A DNA stretch of 64,000 nucleotides, from contig CAMGYJ010000002.1 in the NCBI GenBank assembly GCA_946122785.1, positions 58,615,703-58,679,702 of the forward strand, in the 5' to 3' direction. The notes below the pieces were generated by a model. It was given only the letters and a program-made list of their open reading frames with translations, was not told where the DNA came from and did no database searches. The DNA comes from Linum tenue (Eukaryota; Streptophyta; Magnoliopsida; Malpighiales; Linaceae). Of this stretch, positions 45,516 to 57,229 are shown piece after piece. Within the stretch, counting starts at the first letter, position 1. Every line of letters starts with the position of its first letter. The translations under genes and the position numbers were made by a program.

Positions 45516-46619
45516 AACTGCAGCAGGGGAATGCCACTCCATACCTCTAAACAAATCTAATTATCTTAAAAAAGTTTGTTTCTCCCCTCGATCCACAGCA
45601 GCGACGCACGCAGCTTACGGCTTCTTCCGGTTTCTCGTCGAGTGTCTCTGAATTGTTTAGGTTTTTTAATTAAATGATTTGGGACATAAATAAAATAATT
45701 AAAATTAAATAAGCGACAATTGAGTATTTTCCAGCTCATTTAACAGTCACTTAACAGATAATTAGATAGAAGGGTATGTTTGTGAAAAATATAATAAAGG
45801 AGTATGTTAATATACAATAATAGAAGAGTACAAAATGCTATAACCCATATTTTTATTTATCATGTTATCCTAGATTTCTGTTTTCTCTATACTTTTATAT
45901 TTCATACGAAATTCTTTGTACATTTTATTGTGAGCATAAGTGATAAGTTGTTTAAAATGAATTTCTTCATATGATTCAATATTATTAACTTATTTTTCTA
46001 TTAAATTCAAAATAAATTGAAATAATTATGCAATAAAATCGTAATTAGAAACTCCAAGAGATTGCCCTATTCATAATACAGAATGATAAAATTCATCACA
46101 TATTAGGTTAAAACATTATGGACAATAATCATCTAAAAATGTAACAATAAGAAATATAAATTATTAAATACTAATAACTAATATATATCTCCAATAATAA
46201 TTGTGGTTGTTAAGAGCTGACATTAACTATAAGGATAGTTCGAGGTTATTATAATGGTCGAATATAAAATCATCTAAGTATTTCTTTAGACTTTTGATTA
46301 AATAAAGTACTTCATACTTCAAACATACTTGTTGTAAAAATTAAATCAATAAAAATTCAGGATTAAAAAGCTACTTGAAGATTTAAAAGAAAATATATGG
46401 CCATTTGGATACTGTGTTGTCTTTGGTATCTAAATCCAATACCAATGACATTTGTCTAACTTTGGACTCTCGGGACCTTGCAGCACCATATACCTGTTTT
46501 TGTAGACAGGGGAAGGCATTGCTTTAATTTAAAGGTAAAATAAACTAAAAGGTAAAATACATCTGTATATAAATTTTTTTGTTCTTGTGACTAATGTAAC
46601 CATTGTTTTTTTTTTTATA
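45516..46619. other. AT-rich spacer
   Basis: No gene recognised. Strongly AT-rich from about 45650 onward. Confidence 0.45.
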
Positions 46620-46870
46620 AATGGATGCAGCTCATCTAGCTTTCATTCACAACCAAACGAGTCTTAGAGAGACCTTGACAGTCATACAAAAGAATGTGAT
46701 GGAAATCGGGGATAGAACAAGATACATTATGTAAGCCTAAAGGAAGATCATGACCATAGTTAGCAATGAAGTCCGCTCCCTTGTTGCCCTCTCGATAGAT
46801 ATGATGAATGGTGACTTCCCAGTCACGGTGAAGTAGTTAGCCAAATCTAGTCATTTCCTCTAGAAACATT
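46620..46870 (-). pseudogene. LINE RNase H C-terminal fragment
   Basis: The minus-strand reading IHHIYREGNKGADFIANYGH is followed by DLPLGLHNVS. This is the final helix and tail of plant LINE RNase H domains (pattern H-x-Y-R-E-x-N-x-x-A-D-x-x-A-N). A short, isolated piece with no polymerase nearby. Confidence 0.65.
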
Positions 46871-47013
46871 AATGATATTAAATGCGTCATTAGAAACATT
46901 CACGTCAAGCTGAGGGACGACACTTCAGATCCAAATCGTCATGCCACGCCACCTATTGTCTAAATTAGATTGCAAAAAAAATTATTTTTCTTCATATTTT
47001 TGTTCTCTCTTCC

Positions 47014-47679
47014 CATAGGCGGAGGGAGGCCCATTGGGCCTTGTCACGGGACAATGGTAAATTTTGGAGGAACAAAAGTCTGTCATATATATGTATATTG
47101 GTGATGCAAAACAATGCCTATAGATAGTATTAGAGTATTTTTGTCACTACAGCACAACTCATTACTTATTCATCAATTGACATAAAATAAATTTATTATA
47201 CTATAAACGAATTCTAATTGCAATAGAGACCTAATCGGATCTCTTTTCTCCTTATGCCTATTCGATTTTTCCCCAACAAACCAAAAATTGTCTAGCGACA
47301 TCGACAATTCCACTAGTTTTGATTCTACGAATTACAACTGCAAATGTAAAAAGAGCATTTTCAGTTTTGAGTTATATTAAGAACAAGTTTCCAAGTCGAT
47401 TTGGCGACCAATTTGCTAATGCTAATTTAGTGAGATACATTGAAAAAGACTTATTTAATAGTGTAGACAACGAATGTTTTTGCGTTTCTTTCACAATATG
47501 AAGTCTCTCTGTGGTTGTTAAAAACAATGATTGTATAGTCGGTTATTTTTAATCTATGAAATAATTATGCATATATAATTAATTTTACTTATTTTTTATT
47601 AAATTATTTTAATTAAATATTTATATATTTATATTATGAAAAGAGGAAGGGGTGATTTGAAATGCTGACTCCGCCACTG
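47014..47679 (+). mobile_element. Small hAT element with transposase C-terminus remnant
   Basis: The termini CATAGGCGGAG and CTCCGCCACTG are imperfect inverted repeats of the hAT type CAGTGGCGGAG. They are flanked by the exact 8-bp duplication TCTCTTCC (47006-47013 and 47680-47687). Inside, 47319-47501 reads TTANVKRAFSVLSYIKNKFP then GDQFANANLVRYIEKDLFNS. This is the C-terminal hAT dimerisation region of the TTF-type family. It is a deletion derivative of a 666-bp size. Confidence 0.85.
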
Positions 47680-47687
47680 TCTCTTCC

Positions 47688-49109
47688 TTCTCCTTCTTTT
47701 TCAACAAAAAAACTTCCTTCTAATTAAATCCTCTGTCATTGTTCATCATCGCCTAATTAAAATCCATAAAACTCTAAAATTCAATGAATTTTGTTTTGTC
47801 ATTTACCATTTCTAATTCGTTCCGACCAAAAAAAAACCCTTTCTAGTTGGCTAAACAAACTTGTCACCCTATCTTCTCAATCAACACCCACACCCATATT
47901 CCAATTAACACCTACATTTTCCCTAATGTTCCACCCAATCAAGCAACTTTTGGAGCTTTTCTAGTAAAACCAATCGAAATTCAACTTTTTCAAACAGACA
48001 CCAAAACTTTTATTTGTTCCCCCAATTGAGCTATTGCTTGACAATTTGCGCTTCCAGTCTAGGGATTGAGTTTAGATTGGGCTTATTCACTCCTACTTCC
48101 ATGTTATTACACTCGTCTCTCTCTACCTTCCTTCAATTAGCTCGAAGCTATGTTGAGATTTTGAGATATAAACCCATCGAAAATACTGTGAGGTTCAGAT
48201 CTCAATCTCTAAAAACATACGATTTTGTTCTATTGAAATCTTGTAATATAATAAGAAGAAATTTGGATAAAAAAGAAGAAGAAATTGAATCATGGTGAAG
48301 GATATGATAATTTTAGTAGATTTGGATTGAAGGGTGCTCGTGCATCGTTTAGTAGTATTGAAGGGTTCTCGTCCAACTTGGTCAATGTTTTGTATTTTGT
48401 CAGTATTGATTCTACTGTCTACTCAAGCCTATTATTTTGCCTACGTCAATAATCGATCAATTGAGATTTGTCGGATCTTGTATTTGAACTGCACTGTGCT
48501 GCCAAATGTGAGCTTACATTGTTTGGATTTTGATGGACGATGGCAGTCGAAGAAGAAAAGAAAAACAAAGGTACAAACTAAGTAGGAAGGAGAGGTCATG
48601 CAATGATTCTTTACCCATCTTACTTTTTTGTTGTTAAGGAATAGTCTCTATTTTTTTTTTCTTTTTTTTGTAATTAATAGATTAAAAATGCAAAATTTTC
48701 AAATTGGCAAATTAGCAAATCTTGTATTTTAATCCTCTTCAATGAACTACTACACTCGGGATTTCTGGAACCACAAAACTTTATCGTGTTTGAGGAGCTC
48801 GAGTAGGCGGATTATAGTTTACTCCGCCTTCTATTCGCTTTAAGAGGCGAGACAACGTTCGTTCTGGATTTTCAGCTATCTTAGTCGATGTTGCATCTTA
48901 CACTTTTATGCAAAGACATTTCCATAGACCTCTCTATTCCACATTTGGAGGGAGTAAATTTTCACAAATTATCTTGTCAAACTTAACCAGAGCTATCTCA
49001 CTTGCATTTATCACTTTGAGCATCTGCCACCACACCCAAGAACGAACTTTCACACAATCTTCTAATAACATTGTATCCAAGTGACAATTTATTTCATTGG
49101 CATGTTATT
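47688..49109. other. Intergenic spacer
   Basis: AT-rich. Several 60-94 residue frames (47847-48585) have no family resemblance. No element ends were found. Confidence 0.4.
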
Positions 49110-49112
49110 TTA

Positions 49113-49821
49113 GACCAACTCCAACCCTTGCTTGCAAATTTGGAGAAAGTAAACAATTTGCATTTTTTCATCTCCAACCCACCTTCAATTTTGCTTCCAA
49201 ATTTGGAGAATGGAGTGTTGGGGTGGATAGGTAGCAGCCTCCATGGAGGAAAGGGGCAAAAATAGCAGCTGGAAGGGGGGGCCCGCGTGCAGGCGAGGGC
49301 TTCCTCCCGCGCGCGTGCGGCCCAGGCGCGCCTCCGCGGGTGGCCCTCGCCTGCACGCGGGGTCCCCTACTGCTTTATTTTTTTTTCTTCCAATTTTTGT
49401 TTGTGTGGTTATTTGTTTGTGTGGCTGTGTTTGCGTTTTAGTTTGAAAGAAGTAATATAGTGACAATAAAACGGTCACATTGCAACGGACACATTTTAAC
49501 GGTCATATTTTTTTTCTATATAATGAGTAACATCTCATGGTTTTTCTGACTAATTTTGCAAAAAAAAAATTATCTCGGAATTAAAAAAAATTACATCGAA
49601 AATTTTGTTTTCACAAGTAATAACAAACTGTAAAAAATTAAAGTGAATTACAAGAATGATATTGTAAATAAGTATGGATTATGGAAATTAAATCAAAAAA
49701 AGATGTGGGAAGCTAAATTTGAAAGCCTATAGGGTTGGAGCAAAAAAATGTTTTGGGGAGGCAAATATGCACATTTGAGAGCTTGAGAGGCTAAATATAG
49801 CTTTTGGGGTTGGAGTTAGTC
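49113..49821. mobile_element. Tourist-like (PIF/Harbinger) MITE with GC-rich hairpin
   Basis: Inverted ends GACCAACTCCAACCC (49113) and GGGTTGGAGTTAGTC (ending 49821) are flanked by TTA on both sides (49110-49112 and 49822-49824), the 3-bp duplication typical of PIF/Harbinger elements. The body is AT-rich except for an insert at about 49270-49370 that is extremely GC-rich. That insert forms its own hairpin: CCCGCGTGCAGGCGAGGGC pairs with GCCCTCGCCTGCACGCGGG about 40 bp further on. Non-coding. Confidence 0.75.
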
Positions 49822-49824
49822 TTA

Positions 49825-50851
49825 CACCCACATTTTCAAAGGTGGGAAGGAAAACTATTAAATCGAAGCTTTAACCTTTATCCAAATTTAATCAATCATA
49901 TATAAATGGTTTTAGATCAGATAATTACAAACTTAATCGAACAGGTAAGGGAAGCCTATCTATTATATGCGTTAATTATGCCAAAACTTGATCCCTAATC
50001 ATTCCACTTGCATATAAAATAAATAAATAAAACCTCAAGCCTTGCCTACATTTTATTATTCAAGGTAGGTTGTGGTCTTTGGTTTATCTTTTGGCCATCT
50101 AAAAAGCCAAAAAAAATGGCACATGGGATTGGGGTCACTCACTAGACCCCACAAGTGTCTCCTCTCCTCAATGATTGTCATCTTCTCACCATGTTAGCCA
50201 ACAACATCATCATCATCCAGTCCAACCCATCACCACCACTCAAAAATCTCTTCTCACAAATGTAAAAGTAGCAAGTATTGTAATTTGTAAAACCATAGCG
50301 GATATTGTGTCGAAATGTACTGAAATCGCGGTTAATCGCGATTCAATTATTTCATACTTACAGTTACCGTTATACCGCTTCATACGTGCCACTAAAAATT
50401 GAATACTTAAATGCTTTACAACGATAGTCATTCATGTCGTCGTAGTAGTACGCTACAATGTGTTTGTTTCAGAAATATTACCCAACCAATGATTTCAACT
50501 ATTTTCCTCATCCACAATCATTGGTTCGATAAAACACATCCCCCACGGCTCTGCAACTAAAATATTTTCCAGGGTGGTTGTAATAGCAACATGAACAGCC
50601 AAACTCATAATAGCAATGATAGCAATAATTTCATGTCCTTGACTTTTAGATGCATTATTGTTGTTACTCGCTCTTCTCTTCCTAACACAGGCTGGCAGTA
50701 AAAGTATCAGCCAAAAAAAAGTCATTGTGACAGTCTGTGAGGGAGCTCCAATTGTAGGGGGAAAGACCTCTATAATTTTGATTTTATATGTGGGGGTCAA
50801 AAAGAAAAGAATAATAATCTAAAAATCTGTGGAAACAGATGTACATTTTCA
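49825..50851. other. Spacer and WNK kinase 3' flank
   Basis: No gene recognised. A 101-residue minus-strand frame (50495-50800) lies just downstream of the WNK stop codon and is probably in its 3' UTR or beyond. Confidence 0.4.
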
Positions 50852-53783
50852 TTATACATCAACAGCATCAACTGGAAGGGAAGTAGTCCTGTGAAGTGAG
50901 TTTGGAAGAAAAGAACCAGTATAGAAGCTATTGGCAGTGAATATAGGTTGATCTGCTGCTGGGTGCTCCCTCTTTGAAACTCGGTGAGCTTGAGAAATGG
51001 TGGAGCTTTTCTTGCTCAGAGGGCTACTACATTGCTCTTGCTGTTGTAATGACTTCAATGCTGACTTCAATACCGAACATGACAAACCCTCACCACCTTT
51101 AGATGTTCCATCTTCTTCCTTGGAGCTTGGATTCGGGACAGGTGCGCTCATAATTCCCAACTGATGATCTTTGAGTTCCCTCATCTCCATCTGGTACTTT
51201 GCCTTGAGCCATCGTATTTCATGCTGGATATCGCTCTCATGGCCATCTCCTGCCAGGTCTCCATCCAACGGAGCCAGCTCAAGCAAAGAACCTGAACCCC
51301 TAGCATGTTGAGCAGACTTCCTTGGAGGAGAAGCAATCTCGGTATTCTCCATGACATGCTTTCGAACAAGCTTCTCATACTCTTCATCCGAATGGCTTAT
51401 CCCGGACCCTGCTGGAGTTATGTCACGGCTCTCATGCTGGTCCCACGTGTGTCGATGATGATGCGAGTGAGCTTTAGCATTCGATGCACATTGATGATGA
51501 TCTGTATCCTCAGGTTGAAATGTCACCTCTTCAAACCTGCCATGCATTGAAGCACATCCATTTCTGCAACATGGGTTGCTTGACATGAAATCGATGAGCG
51601 ACCCATTTGAGGTTCGAGTTGAGGCACAGTTCTGGCATAGGGTTTGGTTCGCAAACCGAGGCGTCTCGTCGAGGCCTTCAGGCCCAGGCCTCCATCCTGG
51701 TACCAAGGAAGCAATCTCACCGTCTATCATGTCTGCTATTTTGGTCACATCTTGATCGGTTATGTCGAGTTCTGCAACCATTTCGGTTGCTACACTCAAT
51801 GCTGTATCCATGTCAATGTCAAATGGGAAGTAGATGTTTCGAATACGACCTGCAGAAAGAGCAAACAAATTTAGAGACGAGAATCTAAATGCCAAAAGCA
51901 AACGGAAAGATAAGGGCTTATTTACTTTCCATTTGGTTCTGTTTTTTGTTTCCATCACAAGAAAGTTGGTAACAGAAACAAGAAAAATGTATGTACTTTC
52001 CATTAGTGGAAGTATGTTGTAAGTTCCCTAACCTTCTTTGTCCGCGATGCGCAGTCTCAAGAAGATACCACCATCATCTCTCCTCTTGCCCTTGATACGG
52101 ATATCAACATTGGGAGGATGATCATCGTCGTTGTCCTCATCATCATGGTATTCGAAGAGGTCAATCCCCGTATGCTCCATTTCAGCAGTATGATGATACT
52201 CCACTTCATTATGAGCATCATAACCATAGCCGTTGCTATAAGAAGAATACATGCTGTCATGAATATCAAGGTAGGGCTGCCTCATATAGGGACTAATCTC
52301 ATCGACATCCCTCCCATAATCTAGCAACTGGAGATCTGGGTCATACTCGTCGATCTGTAAGAAAGGGTCATTCAGCAACTCCCTAGCAGAAAGCCTGAGG
52401 GACACAGTGGCCAAGCATTTCTCCACAAATTGCCTCACTTCTGGATCCTTCACTTTGTACAAAGATTCCGGCTTTTTACCCTGTAAGGATACGAAAGACA
52501 GGTCAGTTCAAACTTCAAGCAACCCATCATTCTCATTTTCCCCCCTTAGTGGAGAAAGAAAAGTTGACAAAAATGTGCTTACAGAGATGACTTTCTTGTA
52601 TATCTGAGCAGGGTTAGTGCATTCACTGTAGGGATATTCGAAAGTGACCATCTCCAATATGCACATTCCAAAGGAATATATATCAACCAATTCGTTATAT
52701 GCCTCCTCATAAACTTCAGGCGCCATAAATTCTGGTGTTCCTGATAGGCCACCACAAAGATTCAGGCTACTGAAGTAGAACTAATGGAAGAGAAGATTGC
52801 AGGTGGAATTTGAGGCAGTTTTCAGCATACCAACACAATGGTCAGCATGAGATTTCCTTAGGATAGCAGCAAGTCCAAGATCTCCAATCTTCACTTCGCC
52901 CTGGTTTCCATTGATGAAGATGTTGTCACACTTGAGATCTCTATGAATCACAGGTGGGTCATGGCTATGGAGATAGAGAAGCCCTTTCAAGATCTGCCTA
53001 CACCAATGCTTCACTGCTCTAATGTTAACTCTTTTGTGCTTCTGCCGATATCTATACCAAAAAAGCACATCAAAAGTGGGTCCAAAAGGGAACTCATCAA
53101 AATGGAAACCTTTAAGGCAAAATATTGACTTTTGAGAAGGAGAAGAACAGCTTACTGCCTCAAAGTCCCAGAAGTAAACATTTCAGTCACGAAGTTGATG
53201 TTTCTATTGGCAATGTCCACCCAGGAAGTATAGAACTTCATTATGTTCTTGTGCTTCAACGTCTTTAGGAGATGAATCTCGCAGTAAAGCCTCTCGAGAT
53301 CTTCAGGACTTTGGAGGAAATCGTAGAGCTTAACTTGGTTCCATGCCACTTCGATCCCTTCATATTCATCAAATGCCCTGTAACTGAAGAAACCAAGACC
53401 CAAAATGAGCTTGCAAGTTACAACTCATGAAGAACTGTAAATCTGAAAGACACCCATTTCCAGAAACCGAATCAAGGACCCAAATTAGACCGGATTTCCC
53501 AGAAATACAAAATGGGCACCCCTCCTAAAACTGAAGAAATTTTGCAGAAGCAGAAAAACAGAGGAAGAAGGAACCATACACTGTCTTTGAAGCTCCCTTG
53601 CCGAGAATTTCATTATACTGAGAAAACCCAAACAGGAAACAAGAGGATCGGAATCAGAAACCCAGAAATCGGGGAAGAAAAAGGAGAAGACATAGAGAGA
53701 GAACTTTGACTAACTCTGCCATATCTTCCAGTGGGATCAACTTCGACGAACTCAGAGTCAGAGCAATCCGGCGCAACATTCAT
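50852..53783 (-). CDS. WNK1: WNK-family Ser/Thr protein kinase (WNK1/WNK9 type)
   Basis: Seven minus-strand exons join in frame: 53715-53783, 53580-53617, 53156-53383, 52831-53051, 52583-52740, 52033-52480 and 50852-51849, giving 719 residues. The kinase domain runs from about residue 24 to 280. The glycine loop [10 protein letters not shown] carries the WNK-specific lysine. The strand VAWNQVKL has Asn where other kinases have the ATP lysine. The catalytic loop HRDLKCDN is at about 148-155 and DLG replaces DFG at about 169-171. After it comes an acidic linker, then an OSR1-C-like domain ([20 protein letters not shown]) that in the family binds RFxV/I partners. The long tail is Ser/His-rich with a coiled-coil stretch ([19 protein letters not shown]). 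The N-terminal text and length fit the WNK1/WNK9 branch. In Arabidopsis WNK1 phosphorylates the clock protein APRR3; function here is by homology. Confidence 0.93.
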
Positions 53784-54560
53784 TGTTCTACACCCCGGAA
53801 TGGAACAAAAGGAAAAAACCCAGTTTGAGAGTTTTCTCTTCGAATCTGAACCTCTCAATATTCAGCAATCCGTTTGCACAAACTGCTCAGATTCTCAGGC
53901 GGAGAAGAAATGGCGGCAGAGGAAAGAAGTCATAATAGTGATTCGTCGGGGGGAAAACATTTGCCCACTTTCTGGTTTCCTTTAATTTTTTTTGCTCTTT
54001 CCTGTAGTTATGAATCAAAGGAGAGAACTCCCCTTTTGGGCAAAAGCTCACGGGACAGCTGATAAAGGTCTTCTGTACAGAGAGAGAGAGGGAGAGAGAG
54101 AAGGCCAATTTCTTTTCGGGGAGGTATTTTGGCAGAGCAGATAAAGGAGCCGGGGGAGAAAAGAAATGAAAGAAACGCAACGCACACAGAAAAAGAGAGC
54201 CACCCAACCCAACCCCACGAAATGACAATTACAATACAGAGAGAGTTTAGGGAAGAGGGAGATAGCAGCTTGCGTAATTTTTTGTTAATTAAATTAAGAA
54301 CCATTAAGGGTAGGGATTAGCGGTTTTTTGTTCGCGATTAGCGAATTGATGAGTAGGGCCGGTTTATTTTGCCTTATTATCAAAATATATGTGGCTCTAG
54401 CAGTTGATTTGATAAAAATCGTGGCCTGCGCAAGAAGTATTTGTCTGGATTCGCCCTAACAAAGCCAACCACGACTCGTAGACTTTGGGCACTATTTAGC
54501 ACCATTTTCTGTCTTTTTGCGGATAGATATCGAGAACATGTTTAGTTCAGTTTTTACTAG
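53784..54560 (-). other. WNK 5' UTR and promoter region
   Basis: Upstream of the minus-strand WNK start. Contains a CT-rich tract on the gene strand (GA-rich on plus, 54077-54104), as often seen in plant 5' UTRs. No other gene is seen. Confidence 0.5.
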
Positions 54561-54567
54561 TTGTTAT

Positions 54568-54613
54568 GGCAATTGGAGTAGGCAACACAACAAAAATTAG
54601 CTGAAATAAGAGA
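54568..54613 (+). repeat. Short copy of a dispersed repeat also at 58781
   Basis: GGAGTAGGCAACACAACAAA and ATTAGCTGAAATAAGAGAA match 58787-58828 with few changes. The match is lost after about 54620. Confidence 0.65.
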
Positions 54614-54699
54614 ACATTTCAAGTCTTTTTTTTTTCCCTTAGGAATCATATTAATATACAAATATATTATAGCAGAGTTGGGGCAATTTTTTAGCATTT

Positions 54700-54890
54700 C
54701 GAATTTTCTGCAACGAGAGCGAAAGTAGAAAGGGTAATTGTGTCTTCACAATCATAATTTATTTTTCATTCATAAGAAAAAAACATCAATCTCGGGATTT
54801 GAACCATAGGTTTTCCAAACGAAGACAACAACCATTACCAGTTACAATAAAAAAATATTTTGTATCTTTTTAAATACAAAATCTGGAAAC
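54700..54890 (+). repeat. Dispersed repeat, copy 2
   Basis: Colinear with 28715-28925: TTTCTGCAACGAGAGCGAAA, GTGTCTTCACAAT, GGGATTTGAACCATAGG, TGTATCTTTTTAAA. The tRNA-like block is more diverged here (ATTTGAACC in place of ATTCGAACC). Confidence 0.55.
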
Positions 54891-54899
54891 CTAAAATCT

Positions 54900-55357
54900 A
54901 AAAATTATATGACTTTTCCACTATTGTTAGCTAGGCCACTAACTCTCCCGAAAGTATTTTCTTTGTTATTTGATATTTTAATTTGATATTTTAATTATTT
55001 TAATTTGAGTTTAATAGTAAATTTAATTTATGCCCTCCTATAGATGGAGAATAATTTTAAAATTGTAACCCAAATATCATTGATTCGAATATTACATATT
55101 GAATTGCAGTATTGAATGTGTAGATGTGATGTAGAATTCTTAAATTGGTATTAATTTTTAGAACTATTAAAGCAACGATATTGTTATGCAAACGGTAAGT
55201 GACCAGTTTTTGAAAGTTTTAGTTTGGTTAATCGTTATATCCTAAATTTCTTGATAATATGGCATGATTGGGAAATAGGTGAGTTTAAAAGAACATAATT
55301 TATGAATACCAATTTTTATAGATGATTTCAATAGGGTAATTGACTAGATGTATCATT
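54900..55357. other. AT-rich spacer
   Basis: No gene or element recognised. Confidence 0.4.
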
Positions 55358-55362
55358 CATAG

Positions 55363-55771
55363 TGTTGATATGACTTGAATCGGATTATCAGCCGCTACGA
55401 CTGGTAATTGTGGGTCTCGCTGACCGGTCAGCGAGTGGGGTCCAGGGGCAACGCCCCGGTGGGCCCACGGTGTATGGGCTCAATGTTATTTGGGTTCGGG
55501 TTCTGGGCCTGGTCTGTAACCGTTTCCTTTGTCAGATTGGATTAGGTTTAGACCCACATGGAGAAGTACTATAAATACTTCTCATACTCCTCTGTAATCT
55601 GTAATCTCCTTGATATAGTGAAATCGGCTCTCTCTCGCCCGTGGACGTAGCTAACACACATCGTGTTAGTGAACCACGTAAATCGTGTGTTGTGTTTTTC
55701 GATTCTCGCTTTCGTATTCTTGCTTTGTCGATTCCAGCGATTTCCCGATTCTTAGCAGCGCGTTTATAACA
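55363..55771 (+). mobile_element. Copia-type solo LTR
   Basis: Begins TGTTGATATGACTTG and ends GTTTATAACA (TGTT...AACA), flanked by the exact 5-bp duplication CATAG (55358-55362 and 55772-55776). At 409 bp it is complete, with a TATAAATA box (about 55570) and an ACCACGTAAATCG box (about 55672). No internal domain remains, so it was left by LTR recombination. Confidence 0.85.
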
Positions 55772-55776
55772 CATAG

Positions 55777-56241
55777 TTACTTAGTTTAATATGAAATAAC
55801 ACAGTACAAGACAAATCATGAAAGTCGGGTTGGAGTTTTCATGGATGCGTTGATGGAGTCATGTGCATTAGCAAGATAGATACCACAAGATATGTTTAAT
55901 TTTCTTTGTTGAGAATAAGATTGTCCTTCAACTAAGTTTAGAGTATATTGGTTGATAAATAATCTTTTATTGCATAGAGTATGGATGGAAAATATTTTTT
56001 TCTTACTAATTTTGTTATTGTATTGTGCATAATACTTTAAGGTTTAGATATTGCTATATATGTATTGTTTCTCAAGCAAAAGAAATAAATATTGACTAAA
56101 GGTTATCATCATGAGTTTTCTATTTATGCTACACTTTTTCAGACAAACTATTTTTTTCGCTATGTCAATTTTCTTTTCAACCATAGGTAACTAAGTGACT
56201 ACGTCATTAAATAGAAAAGTTATAAATGGTTATTCACAAGT
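55777..56241. other. AT-rich spacer
   Basis: No gene or element recognised. Confidence 0.4.
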
Positions 56242-56640
56242 GTTATAACCAAGATTGTGACACCTCTATCGGGCAACTGGTTGGACTAGGTCCGACCAAA
56301 GTCGTGCTCCAAAATCAAGGGTTTGATAGTTAGAGAGGGTGAAGAAGAGAGAGGCAAGGGGGAGGGAGAGAGGGGGGGGGGGGGGGGAAGGCAAGGGGAT
56401 GATGGATGGATCTTGAGATAAGTATGTTTTTTTATGGAATTTAACTATTTTAGTTTTTAATAGATATAAGTTAGTACATTCTATTTCAGTCACTAAATTT
56501 CTATCTTATATGTAAATATATTTAGAAAAAAGTATAAAACGGCTCAAACCGGTTGGAACTCAATCAAACCATTAAACTTCAAACCACTTGCTTGACCGGC
56601 TTAACGACTTAAACCGGTTTGACAACTTTGGTTATAACCA
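56242..56640. mobile_element. Candidate MITE with TTATAACCAA termini
   Basis: TTATAACCAAGATTGTGACA at 56243 is the imperfect inverted copy of the end near 56615-56637 (TGACAACTTTGGTTATAACC). Inside the right arm, ACCGGTT words (AAACCGGTTTGACAAC, CAAACCGGTTGGAAC) recur as in common plant MITEs. No clear target duplication. Confidence 0.5.
56372..56387 (+). repeat. Run of 16 G
   Basis: Uninterrupted G tract within a GA-rich stretch (56330-56400). The exact length is likely to be unreliable in sequencing. Confidence 0.9.
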
Positions 56641-56824
56641 TTAAGATTACAATGTTCACCATTGGTGAAAAGTTATAAGAATTTCGGAATGGAAAAATAA
56701 TTTCGATGTCACCTTGATGTCATACGAAATTAAGCATTTCAATTCATTTAAAAAATCTGAATACACATCATAAATACATTGTGTTCAAATTACATTCCAA
56801 CCAACAGGTCGGACAACAAGCTAG

Positions 56825-57092
56825 TTGTTGAAATAATTTTATTTAAAGAGTCTACGACTGAATCTCACTAGACTTACTTTCTACATATTTTATACTCTAT
56901 TTTCGCAAAACTCATTCCAAAAAACTTATTTTCAGTGTTATTTTCATGTCTTTTCCTTCCACAATGTTCTCATAACTTGTTCTGTCATACTATTCCATCC
57001 ATTATTTTCTAGTTTTTTTTTCTTAATTCCAACCTTGATACTAAACAGGGTCAAAAGAAGTAACTAAACTCATTTTTTTCCTTTGGTTGCCA
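56825..57092 (+). repeat. Direct repeat copy A (268 bp)
   Basis: Colinear with 58877-59144 across its length: TTGTTGAAATAATT, AGAGTC(T/A)ACGACT, TCTCACTA, GCAAAACTCAT/GCGAAACTCAT, ATTATTCC-type text, CTAAAC(A/C)GGGT, AAGTAACTAAAC, then TTTGGTTGCC versus TTTAGTTGCT. Clearly duplicated but diverged (roughly one base in five). The family is unknown. Confidence 0.75.
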
Positions 57093-57229
57093 ATTCCATT
57101 TTATCAAAATTACCAAGTAAACAAGATTATGTGTGCTATTTTCATGTTCTTATGGTTGTACCTTTGTTGTCACAACTTTACCACAACAATGATAACAACA
57201 AACCTATACTAGACAAGGTCATTTGCTTG

